Shown piece by piece: positions 41,286 to 51,766 of a stretch of 64,000 bases of DNA (position 1 is its first letter; every line of letters starts with the position of its first letter). The notes below the pieces were generated by a model. It worked only from the letters and a program-made list of their open reading frames with translations. It ran no database searches and was not told the origin of the DNA. The DNA lies in contig QCFO01000007.1 of the NCBI GenBank assembly GCA_003280225.1, forward strand, positions 22,386-86,385. Reading direction: 5' to 3'. A program made the translations under genes and the position numbers. Source of the DNA: Prochlorococcus sp. AG-363-K07. Lineage in GTDB: Bacteria > Cyanobacteriota > Cyanobacteriia > PCC-6307 > Cyanobiaceae.

Positions 41286-41897
41286 ATGACCACTAGCTTG
41301 AGCCCTCGGTATGGCTCGAATCCAAAGCCCAATAACCATAACCATTCTGGATTGCATTCTGTGCAATCTTTTGTCCAGCAACCAACCCTGCATCTAGTTG
41401 AGCCTGAAGGTCAGCTACAAATTCACACAGCAGCTCATAGGGGCAGTTTCTCCAGAGTCCTTAGTGAAGCATTAAGAGCAGCAGGACTAGGACGCAGGGT
41501 CATGGTCGCCCAGTTTTTAAAAGGCGGTGTTTCTCAAGGGCCTGATCGGAGCATCCAACTCTGTGGTCGACTTGACTGGGTTAGGCCTGATATCCCAGCC
41601 TTGCTGACACAAAATATCAACGACTACCGGTGCAAAGAAAAAAAGATCAGTGCTATTGAAGCAGTTCAACAAGTTTGGGAAGCTTGCAAAATTCGTCTTC
41701 TAGGGAAAGAACTAGACCAACTTGTTTTAGATGAGATTGGCTTAGCAATTTCCCTTGGATATCTCAAGGAAAATGACGTAATTGAGACCCTTACACAACG
41801 ACCAGGATCAATGGATGTCATCCTTACAGGGCCTTCTATTCCTTCTAGAGCCATCTCAATGGCTGATCAAGTTACCGAATTGCGCTGTGGCCACTAA
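41286..41897 (+). CDS. CobO/BtuR (cob(I)yrinic acid a,c-diamide adenosyltransferase)-like protein with degenerate P-loop
   Basis: LQIHTAAHRGSFSRVLSEALRAAGLGRRVMVAQFLKGG...LDQLVLDEIGLAISLGYLKENDVIETLTQRPGSMDVILTGPSIPSRAISMADQVTEL matches the CobO layout, but Walker A is absent. Confidence 0.72.
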   Translation: MTTSLSPRYGSNPKPNNHNHSGLHSVQSFVQQPTLHLVEPEGQLQIHTAAHRGSFSRVLSEALRAAGLGRRVMVAQFLKGGVSQGPDRSIQLCGRLDWVRPDIPALLTQNINDYRCKEKKISAIEAVQQVWEACKIRLLGKELDQLVLDEIGLAISLGYLKENDVIETLTQRPGSMDVILTGPSIPSRAISMADQVTELRCGH

Positions 41898-42490
41898 TGC
41901 TTAAAAACGATCGCTGGATTACAGAGCAAGCCGAAGCAGGCATGCTTAAGCCTTTTCAAGCTGGATTAGTTCGTCATTTAGAGCCTGAGTCCAATAAACG
42001 TCCTGTCCTTAGTTTTGGATGTTCTTCATATGGATACGATCTCAGACTGTCCTCAAAAGAGTTCCTTATATTCCGTCATGTTCCAGGAACAATAATGAAC
42101 CCTAAGCAATTTAACCCTGCCAATTTAGAGCCAACATCTCTCCATAAAGATAAAGATGGAGAATATTTTATTCTCCCAGCTCATTCTTATGGATTAGGAG
42201 TGGCTTTAGAAAAGCTAAAAGTACCCAAAAATATCACGGTAATTTGTCTTGGTAAAAGTACATATGCCCGATTAGGGATCATAGTCAATACCACACCAGC
42301 AGAAGCAAGTTGGGAAGGTCATTTAACCCTTGAATTTAGTAATAGCTCAGGTGCGGATTGTCGAATATATGCCAATGAAGGGATTTGCCAATTGCTTTTC
42401 TTTGAAGGGGACCCTTGCGAAACAACCTATAGCGATAGGCGAGGCAAATACCAACACCAACCAGAAAGAGTTACACTTGCAAAAATTTAA
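41897..42490 (+). CDS. dcd: dCTP deaminase
   Basis: RPVLSFGCSSYGYDLRLSSKEF...ICLGKSTYARLGIIVNTTPAEASWEGHLTLEFSNSSGADCRIYANEGICQLLFF. Confidence 0.93.
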   Translation: MLKNDRWITEQAEAGMLKPFQAGLVRHLEPESNKRPVLSFGCSSYGYDLRLSSKEFLIFRHVPGTIMNPKQFNPANLEPTSLHKDKDGEYFILPAHSYGLGVALEKLKVPKNITVICLGKSTYARLGIIVNTTPAEASWEGHLTLEFSNSSGADCRIYANEGICQLLFFEGDPCETTYSDRRGKYQHQPERVTLAKI

Positions 42491-42492
42491 TC

Positions 42493-43140
42493 ATGAGCAT
42501 TGTTGAACTAATTAGTGTCAGCCCTGAAGCAGAAAAGACAATGGCATACATTGCAAGAGTAAGCAATCCGAAAAACCAAGACAATGAAAATTTCGAGAAA
42601 TTAATCAAATACTGCATAAAAAATGAACATTGGAGTGTATTTGAGCAGGCTTATATGACAATTCAAATTGAAACAAACAGAGGAATTGCAGCACAAATAT
42701 TAAGACATAGATCTTTCACATTTCAAGAGTTCTCTCAAAGATATGCCGAAAGTACTCAGCTAGGTCAAATACCTATACCCGAATTAAGACGACAAGATTA
42801 CAAAAACAGGCAAAATTCCTTTTCAGACTTATCAGATAATTTGCAAAAGAAATTTGAATCAAGAATTAGGGATCACTTCGAAAAATCTATTGAGCTATAC
42901 GAAGAAATGATTGCATCAAACATTGCAAAAGAGTGCGCCAGATTTATTCTTCCATTAGCAACTCCAACTAGAATATATATGACTGGATCTTGTAGATCTT
43001 GGATCCATTACATCAAGCTTCGTTCTGGACATGGGACACAAAAAGAACATATGAATATAGCTAGAGAATGCAAGAAAATATTCTGTGATCAGTTCCCAAT
43101 AGTTTCATCTGCGCTTGAATGGAGAGATAATCAAGAATGA
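42493..43140 (+). CDS. thyX: Flavin-dependent thymidylate synthase
   Basis: NRGIAAQILRHRSFTFQEFSQRYAES (RHRxxSxxxxSxR-like motif). Confidence 0.96.
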   Translation: MSIVELISVSPEAEKTMAYIARVSNPKNQDNENFEKLIKYCIKNEHWSVFEQAYMTIQIETNRGIAAQILRHRSFTFQEFSQRYAESTQLGQIPIPELRRQDYKNRQNSFSDLSDNLQKKFESRIRDHFEKSIELYEEMIASNIAKECARFILPLATPTRIYMTGSCRSWIHYIKLRSGHGTQKEHMNIARECKKIFCDQFPIVSSALEWRDNQE

Positions 43141-43694
43141 CTTCTTGGCAAAGAATTTGTAATTTTAACTCTAGTCAAAGAATCATTAGAAGGAAATTTA
43201 CTAACTTCTGTAGAGAGAGGAAAGGAGGGGATAGACCTCTCATCAAGCAGAGCTTGAATCATTTTATCTAGTTGCTGTTCATCCCTAAATCCCAATGATC
43301 TTGTTACTAAATTACCCTTTTTATCAAACAAATTAATTTGTGGAATCCCATTAACCTCATACTTTGTCAAAAAATCCTTCCACAAATTATTATCAACATT
43401 TAAAAGTACAACATCTACATCATTAGCAAATTTCTGATTAATGCCAAGAATAGTTGGTGCCATCAACTTACAAACCTCACACCAATCGGCATAGAACTCA
43501 ATAAGGGTTGGATGCCCATTGGAGATTGCAATATTAGGTTCTAGGGATTGTCTGGCTAGCTGCTCAAAAGGCGACTTGGCATTCATTCCTCCTCGAGCAA
43601 GAAAAAGAAAAGCAGTCAAAATCAATACTGAGAAAAGCAGAACAATTTTTTGCCATTCCAGAAGAAAGGTACTTCCCGAGGCTTTACTCGCCAT
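43131..43694 (-). CDS. Membrane-anchored thioredoxin-like protein (TxlA/HCF164-like)
   Basis: N-terminal TM, then IEFYADWCEVCKLMAPTI (CxxC), VNGIPQINLFDKKGNLV. Confidence 0.87.
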   Translation of the reverse strand: MASKASGSTFLLEWQKIVLLFSVLILTAFLFLARGGMNAKSPFEQLARQSLEPNIAISNGHPTLIEFYADWCEVCKLMAPTILGINQKFANDVDVVLLNVDNNLWKDFLTKYEVNGIPQINLFDKKGNLVTRSLGFRDEQQLDKMIQALLDERSIPSFPLSTEVSKFPSNDSLTRVKITNSLPRSHS

Positions 43695-43880
43695 GGTCAG
43701 GAGGCTTGTGAGAGAATTAGTTTCTAATTGATGCTAATGAATTTTCTAATAAAGTCATTGAACGAAATGACGACTTGCTAATCATTCAAGAAAGTCATTA
43801 CTTAACGTACAAAGAATTCAAATATCCAGGGCATTAAGGTAAGGTTAGCTCATATTAGAAGTAAACTGAGAACAAGATCG

Positions 43881-45290
43881 ATGGCCAAACCTGCGATACG
43901 TCTTGTTGGCCCTTCAATAGCTAGCAAAAATAATCTTGGTGTATTTGGTACAGATGGCATTAGAGGAAAGGTCGGAACAATCTTAACTCCAGCTTTAATC
44001 CTTCAACTTGGCTATTGGGCAAGTCATGCTCTACCTACTAAAGGGCCTGTGCTTATTGGGCAAGATTCTCGACTCAGCAGCGATATGGTTTCATCTGCCT
44101 TGGCTGCAGGGTTAACTGCTGCAGGAAGAGAGGTCTGGATTCTCGGATTATGTCCTACTCCCGCAGTCCCATATCTAATAAAACAAATAGGAGCTTCAGG
44201 GGGACTAATGGTCTCTGCTAGTCACAATCCACCTGAAGATAATGGGATCAAAATATTTGACTCCAATGGAGAAAAGTTAAGTCTTGAAAAGCAACAACTA
44301 ATTGAGTCCAAATTAAAAGGAGAACCTATTGATGAAAAATTGAGTTCCAATCAAAACTCTTTTGGCAAGGTATACCAACGCAATGAACTATTAGATGACT
44401 ACAAAAGCAATTTAATTGAATCTGTTAAAGGTAAAAGTCTTGCAGATTTACCTATTGTTCTAGATCTTTGTTGGGGTTCCGCTGCAGGGTTTGGCCGAGA
44501 AGTTTTTGAAGCTCTAGGCGCTAAAATCAAGGTATTACATGGACAACCTGACGGAAGCAAAATCAATGTCTCATGCGGGTCAACACAATTAGATCCATTA
44601 CGGAAAGCAGTTCTTGAATCAGGCGCAGAAATGGGTTTTGCATTCGATGGTGACGCTGATCGAATGCTTGCTATTGATAGTAAAGGACGAATCATTAATG
44701 GCGATCATATTCTGTTCCTTTGGGGCTCAACACTCCAAAAACGCAATGCTTTACCAGAAAATAGATTAGTGGCAACAGTTATGTCCAACCTTGGTTTTGA
44801 AAGAGCTTGGAAGAAGAAAGGGGGACGACTAGAACGAACAGCTGTGGGCGATCAGCATGTTCATGCCGCAATGCTATCCACAGGATCTGCCTTAGGAGGA
44901 GAACAATCAGGACATATTCTTTCTTCTGAGCATGGACTAGTAGGGGATGGACTTCTATCTGCCTTGCAAATGGCAACGCTTTGCCATACCCAAAACCTTA
45001 CTCTCGCAGAATGGCGTGATCAAAGCTTTAAAGCATTCCCCCAGAAATTAGTAAACGTAGCAATCCCGAGCTCTCAAAATATTCAAACTGAATGGAGAAA
45101 ATGTGAGCCATTGACTGAAGCTATAGAGAAAGCCGAAACCACAATGGGAGCAGATGGGAGAGTCCTGCTCAGAGCAAGTGGAACCGAACCATTGCTAAGA
45201 GTTATGGTTGAAGCTAAAGACCCTGCAATTGTTCACTCTTTATCTACACATCTAACTAAAATTGCAGAGCAGCATCTTTCGGCAGCCTAA
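43881..45290 (+). CDS. glmM: Phosphoglucosamine mutase
   Basis: FGTDGIRGKVGTILTP...MVSASHNPPEDNGIKIFDSNGEKL...AFDGDADRMLAIDSKG...GGEQSGHIL...LRASGTEPLLRVMVE. Confidence 0.96.
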   Translation: MAKPAIRLVGPSIASKNNLGVFGTDGIRGKVGTILTPALILQLGYWASHALPTKGPVLIGQDSRLSSDMVSSALAAGLTAAGREVWILGLCPTPAVPYLIKQIGASGGLMVSASHNPPEDNGIKIFDSNGEKLSLEKQQLIESKLKGEPIDEKLSSNQNSFGKVYQRNELLDDYKSNLIESVKGKSLADLPIVLDLCWGSAAGFGREVFEALGAKIKVLHGQPDGSKINVSCGSTQLDPLRKAVLESGAEMGFAFDGDADRMLAIDSKGRIINGDHILFLWGSTLQKRNALPENRLVATVMSNLGFERAWKKKGGRLERTAVGDQHVHAAMLSTGSALGGEQSGHILSSEHGLVGDGLLSALQMATLCHTQNLTLAEWRDQSFKAFPQKLVNVAIPSSQNIQTEWRKCEPLTEAIEKAETTMGADGRVLLRASGTEPLLRVMVEAKDPAIVHSLSTHLTKIAEQHLSAA

Positions 45291-45343
45291 ATTTTTCTAT
45301 TAATTGATTTTCGAAATTTATTAAATGGAGAAATACTTTTTAG

Positions 45344-46039
45344 CTAACAGAGTATATTATTTAAACCATTATATTTAATTGTCAGATCACTTAAACTAGG
45401 GATATTAATAGCATTTCGAGTATAAAAAGCTCTATAAATTTCTTGTCCATGAGAAAGAGAGAATTTTTCCCTTTCAGTAGCTACAGGGAAAGGAGATCTA
45501 TCAAAGTATTTATCACCTGTAGACCTAGAGAAACAATTGCTTAGATCAATCAATGATGCCATATGTTCAAAAACAGCAATCACATCACTTTGAATAAATA
45601 AAGAAGAGCCAGGCTTTAACGCCTTGGCTAAAGCTATTAAGAGAGCTGGCTGAAGTACTCTTCTTTTTTTATGCCGCCTTTTAAACCAAGGGTCAGGGAA
45701 CTGAATTGAGACGATTTCCAATTGTCCCACTTGCAATAACGAAAGCCATGTCTCCAAGCTGATGTTTGCATTACAAAACAAAAAACTTAGGTTCGTTAAT
45801 TCAGCATTCCTTCGATCACGTTCAGCGGCCAGAACCAATGGCTCTCGAATCTCCACTCCCAAGAAATTGCGCTCAGGATTCAGATGAGCCATTTCCAGCA
45901 AAAACCTCCCTCTTGCTGAGCCGATATCTAAATGTATTGGCAATTGAGCAATCTCAAAGAGATGCTCTGGTTTAGGCAGTTCTAAAGGAAGCTGAAAAAA
46001 ACTACTCAATGGATTTACATGCTGGCGCATGGAAAGCAT
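45344..46039 (-). CDS. trmB: tRNA (guanine-N7-)-methyltransferase
   Basis: HLDIGSARGRFLLEMAHLNPERNFLGVEIREPLV...IQFPDPWFKRRHKKRRVLQPALL. Confidence 0.94.
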   Translation of the reverse strand: MLSMRQHVNPLSSFFQLPLELPKPEHLFEIAQLPIHLDIGSARGRFLLEMAHLNPERNFLGVEIREPLVLAAERDRRNAELTNLSFLFCNANISLETWLSLLQVGQLEIVSIQFPDPWFKRRHKKRRVLQPALLIALAKALKPGSSLFIQSDVIAVFEHMASLIDLSNCFSRSTGDKYFDRSPFPVATEREKFSLSHGQEIYRAFYTRNAINIPSLSDLTIKYNGLNNILC

Positions 46040-46151
46040 TCTTAGAGATTGAGTTTGATTGAATCAAACTAACGAGCTACCTAACTAAAATCAAAAAAAG
46101 ATTGGTAAAAGTCGTCATGGGATTGATAATGGCCTCTTACGAACCAACTAC

Positions 46152-46763
46152 GTGTCAGATTTTCAATACCGAATTCTCGTTTGGTTAATCTACCGCCTAG
46201 CAGCAACTTTTGCTGTGGGCCTGCCATTTATAATTCTAATTTGGGCACTAGTACAAAAAGAAACCTCAATGGTGAGGTTGATGACTATTTACTGGAAAGT
46301 GACGAGCTTGCTATTTATAAGCATGCTGTTACTGATTAATCAAAGACCTATTGGGTACATAACTGTTTTCATTACTCCTCTTCTAATGGTTATATCTATA
46401 TGGTTTTGGGTGGATCTAAATGATGAGTTAGCAGACCTACCTCCATGGAGACCATTACCTTTTACAGTCAGGTTGTGGAGATGGGCTTTAAGTTTATTTG
46501 GAATTTTATTGGGAGGGCTTACATTTATAAGCCTTCCTTGCTCACGAAATCTGATTGGTACAAAATGCACGGCTTGGTTAGAAGCTCCTCAAGATCTACA
46601 TAATTATGCAGAAAAAATCTTTGGATTTCTGTTTGGTGGAACATGGAATGAACCGCTAGCAGCCTTTCTTGGCTATTTAGCCCTAGTTGCTTATGGAGCT
46701 GGAATTCTTCAATGGTTGTTAATTCGCTTTCCAAAACACAGAAGAATTGCTGGTGATTTCTAG
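46152..46763 (+). CDS. Cyanobacterial membrane protein, DUF3177-like
   Basis: Multi-TM 203 aa protein; FQYRILVWLIYRLAATFAVGLPFIILIWALVQKETSMVRLMTIYWKV. Confidence 0.7.
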   Translation: MSDFQYRILVWLIYRLAATFAVGLPFIILIWALVQKETSMVRLMTIYWKVTSLLFISMLLLINQRPIGYITVFITPLLMVISIWFWVDLNDELADLPPWRPLPFTVRLWRWALSLFGILLGGLTFISLPCSRNLIGTKCTAWLEAPQDLHNYAEKIFGFLFGGTWNEPLAAFLGYLALVAYGAGILQWLLIRFPKHRRIAGDF

Positions 46764-46880
46764 AAATGCAGTAAGCATTCAACAAATCCAACCAAATCAC
46801 CCTTGGCCAAGAAATCAATTTAAATAATAGATTATTAAAAATAGAATTGATGAATAAAAACTAGATCAGCACTGCGGAAA

Positions 46881-49799
46881 TTAGCAATTCAAACGCTTAA
46901 CAACATCCATACACCTTCCACAAATACCTTTCAGTTCTAAATCAATCGAAAGGTCTGTTGTGTAATGCCAACACCTTTGACACTTTTTACCACGAGCTTT
47001 CGCTATTTCAATAACTCCAAAATGAGTATTTTGAGTAGTCATTATCTCAGCCCAAGGCTCTCCTCCTATCTGCAAATAAGAAACTAATAACCAGTCACAT
47101 AATTCATCAACCTCACTATTGCCTTGCTTATGCAACCAATCCAGACAATCATCGAATTTATTCGAGTTAAGTTCAACTCTCACTGCTGCCTCTAAAGCTG
47201 CACCGAGATTATGAGTACTTCTACAATCTTCTAAAGCTCTATTGATGGATGTTCTCATTTCTCTCAACTGTTCCATTGGCAGAACTAAGGATTGATCTCT
47301 CCATGACTCTGGGGCTTTAGGCCAACCTCTAAGAAAAACTGATGCATCTACAACTGAATAGGGAATATTTTGCCATATATCCTCTGCCATATGACATAAG
47401 ACTGGAGAAATTAAGCCTGCCACATTTTCAATAATATACGACAAAACTGTTTGGCAACTTCGTCGACGATAATCAGATGGATAGCTCACATAAAGTCTAT
47501 CTTTGGCGATATCTAAATAGAAATTTGATAGATCCGAAACACAGAAACTCTGAAGTATTTGAAAGAACTTAGAAAATTCGTAATTTTCAAAAGCAACAGT
47601 CACTTCATCTATCACTTCCGCTGTTCGATGAAGCATCCACCGATCTAAAAGTGGTAATTTATCCACATCTACACTATCCTTCTTAGGATCAAAATCATGC
47701 AGGTTTCCTAAGAGATACCTAGCAGTATTTCGCACCTTTCGATAAACATCTGAAAGTTGCCTGAGAATGTTAGAACCTATAGGTACATCAACCGAATAAT
47801 CAACAGAACTGACCCACAACCTAAGAACATCAGCACCAAAGGCTGGTTGCTGCTTCTTATTATTTCCACCCTCAATAATAACTAAAGGATCTACAATATT
47901 CCCAAGAGATTTACTCATTTTTCGGCCATTTTCATCTAAAACGAATCCATGAGTCAAAACTTTTCTATATGGTGGTTCATTATTTACTGCAACAGAAGTT
48001 AATAACGAGGACTGGAACCATCCACGATGTTGATCGGATCCTTCAAGATACAAATCAGCAGGGTATGGGAGTTCGTTACTTTCGCCTAGAACAGATGCCC
48101 AGCTTGAACCTGAATCAAACCAAACATCCATAGTGTCGGTTCCTTTTTTCCATTTATCAGACTGGTTTGCATAGGCTGACGGTAAAAGATCAGACTCATC
48201 AAGTTCCCACCAAATATCAGCACCATGTTTTCCTATAAGCCGTTCTATATGTGAAAGGGTTTCTTGATTTAATAATACTTCAGTGCCATCCTTAGAATAA
48301 AAAACAGGTATGGGTACTCCCCAAGTACGTTGTCTAGAGATACACCAATCTCCTCGTTCTCTTACCATTGCTTCTATACGATTTTTCCCAGAACTGGGTA
48401 CCCAATCAACACAATTAATAGCTGCCATAGCAGGCTCTCTAAAACCTTCGACAGAGGCAAACCACTGCTCTGTTGCCCTGAAAATTGTTGGTTTCTTAGT
48501 CCTCCAATCGTAAGGGTAACGGTGAGAATATTCCTCAACTTTGAGCAATGCTCCAACTTTTTTTAAAGCATCAATAATTTCTGAGTTAGCATTTTTTAAA
48601 ACATTTAATCCCTCAAAATCACCTGCCTCAGATGTCAAATAGCCTTTTTCATCTACAGGGCAAAGAATTGGCAAACCATATTTGCGTCCTGTATTGAAAT
48701 CATCAATTCCATGACCTGGTGCAGTATGAACTAATCCAGTGCCTGATTCAGTTGTAATATAATCACCGCCAAGAACTATTTTACTTTTCCTACTCATTAT
48801 AGGATTTTCGTAAACCACTTCCTCTAAAAGATCTCCTTTAACACTTGCACAGTTTTTCAAAGGAGATTGCAATGCTTCACTTACTCTATTCAATAATTCT
48901 TTCGCAACAATCATGAACTTATTATTCTCATCCAAAGCAAAAATATATTCTAATTTTTCATTCACGGAAATCGCCAGATTAGCAGGCAAGGTCCATGGTG
49001 TAGTAGTCCAAATCCCAATCCGAAAAATCTTTTTAAGGTCATTTTCATTTTGAGGAATCTCTAAACCTTGCCTAACGAGAGAATCACGTAACCGATTAGG
49101 CAAAGACAATACTGAGAACGCCACATATACACTTGTACTGATATGGCCATCAGGATATTCCAACTCAGCTTCAGCAAGAGCAGTTCTAGAGCTTGGGCTC
49201 CAATGAACTGGCTTAAGCCCTCTATATATATATCCCTTAAGGAGCATCTGTCCAAAAACATTTATTTGAGCCGCCTCATATTCCTTTTTAAGAGTCAAAT
49301 AAGAATTTTCCCAATCAGCCCAAATTCCCCATCTCTTAAAACCTTTCATTTGATTAGAGACTTGTTTTTTCGCATATTCAGCCGCTTTTTTTCTTAGTTT
49401 AATTGGCGTTAATTGTTCTCGTTGTTTTTTATCTAGAGATTGAAGAACCTTCAATTCAATTGGCAGTCCATGGCAATCCCAACCAGGCAGATAACGAACC
49501 TTTCTTCCACGTAGAATGTGGTATTTATTAATAATATCTTTAAGGACTTTGTTTAATGCATGCCCCATATGCAAATCACCATTGGCATATGGAGGTCCAT
49601 CATGCAAAGTAAATGAAGACCCCTGATTTTTAAAACCAAGTTGTAAGTCAATTCCTTTTTCGCGCCAAAACTTTTGCAACTCAGGTTCTCTCTGAGTTGC
49701 ATTCGCCCTCATCCCAAAGTCAGTCTTTAAAAGATTTAATGTGTCTTTATAAGAAGGAGGCTGACTCTCGCCCATAGGTGTCTCTTTAGGCACAATCAT
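46881..49799 (-). CDS. ileS: Isoleucyl-tRNA synthetase
   Basis: [28 protein letters not shown] (HIGH), [12 protein letters not shown] (KMSKS), C-terminal Zn site [10 protein letters not shown]...CGRCMD. Confidence 0.97.
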   Translation of the reverse strand: MIVPKETPMGESQPPSYKDTLNLLKTDFGMRANATQREPELQKFWREKGIDLQLGFKNQGSSFTLHDGPPYANGDLHMGHALNKVLKDIINKYHILRGRKVRYLPGWDCHGLPIELKVLQSLDKKQREQLTPIKLRKKAAEYAKKQVSNQMKGFKRWGIWADWENSYLTLKKEYEAAQINVFGQMLLKGYIYRGLKPVHWSPSSRTALAEAELEYPDGHISTSVYVAFSVLSLPNRLRDSLVRQGLEIPQNENDLKKIFRIGIWTTTPWTLPANLAISVNEKLEYIFALDENNKFMIVAKELLNRVSEALQSPLKNCASVKGDLLEEVVYENPIMSRKSKIVLGGDYITTESGTGLVHTAPGHGIDDFNTGRKYGLPILCPVDEKGYLTSEAGDFEGLNVLKNANSEIIDALKKVGALLKVEEYSHRYPYDWRTKKPTIFRATEQWFASVEGFREPAMAAINCVDWVPSSGKNRIEAMVRERGDWCISRQRTWGVPIPVFYSKDGTEVLLNQETLSHIERLIGKHGADIWWELDESDLLPSAYANQSDKWKKGTDTMDVWFDSGSSWASVLGESNELPYPADLYLEGSDQHRGWFQSSLLTSVAVNNEPPYRKVLTHGFVLDENGRKMSKSLGNIVDPLVIIEGGNNKKQQPAFGADVLRLWVSSVDYSVDVPIGSNILRQLSDVYRKVRNTARYLLGNLHDFDPKKDSVDVDKLPLLDRWMLHRTAEVIDEVTVAFENYEFSKFFQILQSFCVSDLSNFYLDIAKDRLYVSYPSDYRRRSCQTVLSYIIENVAGLISPVLCHMAEDIWQNIPYSVVDASVFLRGWPKAPESWRDQSLVLPMEQLREMRTSINRALEDCRSTHNLGAALEAAVRVELNSNKFDDCLDWLHKQGNSEVDELCDWLLVSYLQIGGEPWAEIMTTQNTHFGVIEIAKARGKKCQRCWHYTTDLSIDLELKGICGRCMDVVKRLNC

Positions 49800-49825
49800 T
49801 TCAAGCGAAAAGGTTATAAAAACTA

Positions 49826-50368
49826 TTAGGGAGTATTTCCCTTAGAGCTAGTTGAAGCATTTGTGTCTTCTCTTTCATCTTTTTGTTGATGCAATTGCTC
49901 ATTGGATGAAGGTTCCTCTGTGGTTTCTGACTTCTGTTCATCATTCTTTTCTGGACGCACCCACTTCTTTTTTGGAATAGAGGATCTAGGTTTAGGAATA
50001 ACAACTTTAAACAAGTTTCCCAAAAGGCCTCCCAACTTGGCAAAAGCTGCGAAAAACTCCTTGATGCTTTTCGTCCATCTTGAGAAAGAATGCAATTGCA
50101 TCTTTTCATCTTGAGACAACTGATTCCATCTACTTTGGCCAACCTCAAACCCAAGTCTTGCTATAAGGAGAGCTCCAACAGCAATAGCCACTAACAAAGG
50201 AGGGCTTAAGCGGTCACTGCTAGTAATCAGAATCAATCCCAGCACAAGAATTAAAGCACCCCAGAACCCATCTTTTGGACGGCTTAGCTCAGTAACAAGA
50301 AGAGGTAAAAGCAATACAGCAAAACCGACTAATAATGATAAATCTGCTATAAAAACGGCCAGGATCAT
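49826..50368 (-). CDS. Conserved picocyanobacterial membrane protein (possibly Ycf66-like)
   Basis: 180 aa with N-terminal hydrophobic segments ([43 protein letters not shown]) and charged low-complexity C-terminus. Confidence 0.6.
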   Translation of the reverse strand: MILAVFIADLSLLVGFAVLLLPLLVTELSRPKDGFWGALILVLGLILITSSDRLSPPLLVAIAVGALLIARLGFEVGQSRWNQLSQDEKMQLHSFSRWTKSIKEFFAAFAKLGGLLGNLFKVVIPKPRSSIPKKKWVRPEKNDEQKSETTEEPSSNEQLHQQKDEREDTNASTSSKGNTP

Positions 50369-51000
50369 AAGATTTTTTGGGCCTTAACCCATTTTGCAGC
50401 TTGACTGGACAAGAGAGATTGGCAACAAAACGAGCAAAAAAGATCTCTTTTGATTTCATCCTCAAACCTAGAAAGATATAGCCATTCGGTCAATAGAGCT
50501 CTAATAAAAGGTTTTGATTCAAAAAGCTAATCTCATCCAAACTACAATTTGCTTTGTAGCAAGTCCAAAAGAGTGAGCGAAAAATATTTTAGATGACTCG
50601 AAAGGCAATTTAATTTGATTCTCTTATTGAATATTATTAGCATTCAACGATGATAAAAGCAGTATTTATCATCATTTAAATAAGTTCCATTGTAAAAACA
50701 AATATCACTTCAAGTCTTTCCAAAGCCTAAAAAAGACCAAAAATTAATTAGATCAAATTGATAGTTCAGCTCTCGCAAAATAGACTTAAAATCATAGATT
50801 ATTTGCTTTAATCAATAATGATGCATATATCTTAGAATTCTAATTAAATATTCTTTAAAGCCTTAATAACTCTTCTTTATAAAAGTAACGATAACATTAT
50901 CAATGTTTTCCTCACTAAATTACCATTCAGGTGAATTGACTAGATTAAGAAACACTCAACCCACTATTGTTACGAAGAGTCTTAGCTCAAAACCCTTGAA

Positions 51001-51097
51001 CCACCTCACGGAATTGGTAGACCCGCAAGTTTTAGATTCCTGGAGTGGCTTAGATACACAAGTGCAGAAGCTTTAGAAACTTCTAAGTCCCCCCATC
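51001..51097 (+). pseudogene. Degenerate tRNA-Leu-like sequence (upstream copy)
   Basis: CGGAATTGGTAGAC...CGCAAGTTTTAGATTCCTG...TAAGTCCCCCCAT resembles the intact tRNA-Leu(TAG) at 51333-51413, but acceptor and anticodon stems do not pair. Confidence 0.65.
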
Positions 51098-51109
51098 TTT
51101 CATCTTTAT

Positions 51110-51143
51110 TGATATCTACATCCATAAATGGCTGCAGATATCA
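51110..51143. repeat. Imperfect inverted repeat/hairpin between tRNA-Leu-like copies
   Basis: TGATATCT-A-CA-T-CCA-TAAA-TGG-C-TG-C-AGATATCA; 13 of 15 pairs complementary. Confidence 0.8.
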
Positions 51144-51332
51144 ATACCAGTTCCACGAACTATGCAACAACCACTTCAATTTATGCTCAAGTTAAACTTA
51201 AGCGGTAATCCAATCCGGCACGATTGAAGACCCTTAGAAATAACACTCGTCAAGTAAAAAAGCAATAATATTAATTAGTAAGCATTAAAGCCTGGGTACT
51301 GAGTGATGCCGGGAATGTATGCTTAAAAGGGT

Positions 51333-51413
51333 GCGGATGTGGCGGAATTGGTAGACGCGGCAGTTTTAGGTACTGTTGTCTTTGACGTGGAGGTTCAAGT
51401 CCTCTCATCCGCA
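51333..51413 (+). tRNA. tRNA-Leu (TAG)
   Basis: GCGGATG/CATCCGC acceptor, GCAGT-TTTAGGT-ACTGT anticodon arm, long variable arm, GGAGG-TTCAAGT-CCTCT T arm. Confidence 0.96.
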
Positions 51414-51589
51414 TTAAAGATTTACCCAAGAACCAGCTGCACGATGTAGTCAATCGCGTTTAATCAACCATGGCAGTCAATTTCCTTCAAAGAAGTAGCT
51501 TTTTTAACCTTTTCCTCTTGCATTCGCCCTTGGATATAATGCCTGTAAGTCTGAAATCGCTAGCAATCACTAGTGCCTAACTGCAGCAA

Positions 51590-51646
51590 AAAAGCTTTAG
51601 GTACCTGTGACTTCGCTCATAGTAGTTCAAGTCTCTCGATGTGCAT
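51590..51646 (+). pseudogene. Degenerate tRNA-Leu 3'-portion-like sequence (downstream copy)
   Basis: AAAGCTTTAGGTACCTGTGACTTCGCTCATAGTAGTTCAAGTCTCTCGATGTGCAT aligns to intact tRNA-Leu(TAG) AGTTTTAGGTACTGTTGTCTTTGACGTGGAGGTTCAAGTCCTCTCATCCGCAT. Confidence 0.65.
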
Positions 51647-51766
51647 CACAAATAGGCTCATTCAAGCAAGCATCAACATTGATAATGTGAGCACAAGTTA
51701 CCTTGAAAACATTCACTTCTTGACTTGGTCAAAACTTTGGCTGTTTTGCAAGACTTCTTAAAGGCG

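Noticed and set aside
51001-51097. Possible tRNA-Leu(UAA) with group I intron
   Set aside because: The sequence after the D arm does not contain a UAA anticodon half-site or recognisable intron core; it fits better as a degenerate tRNA-Leu(UAG).
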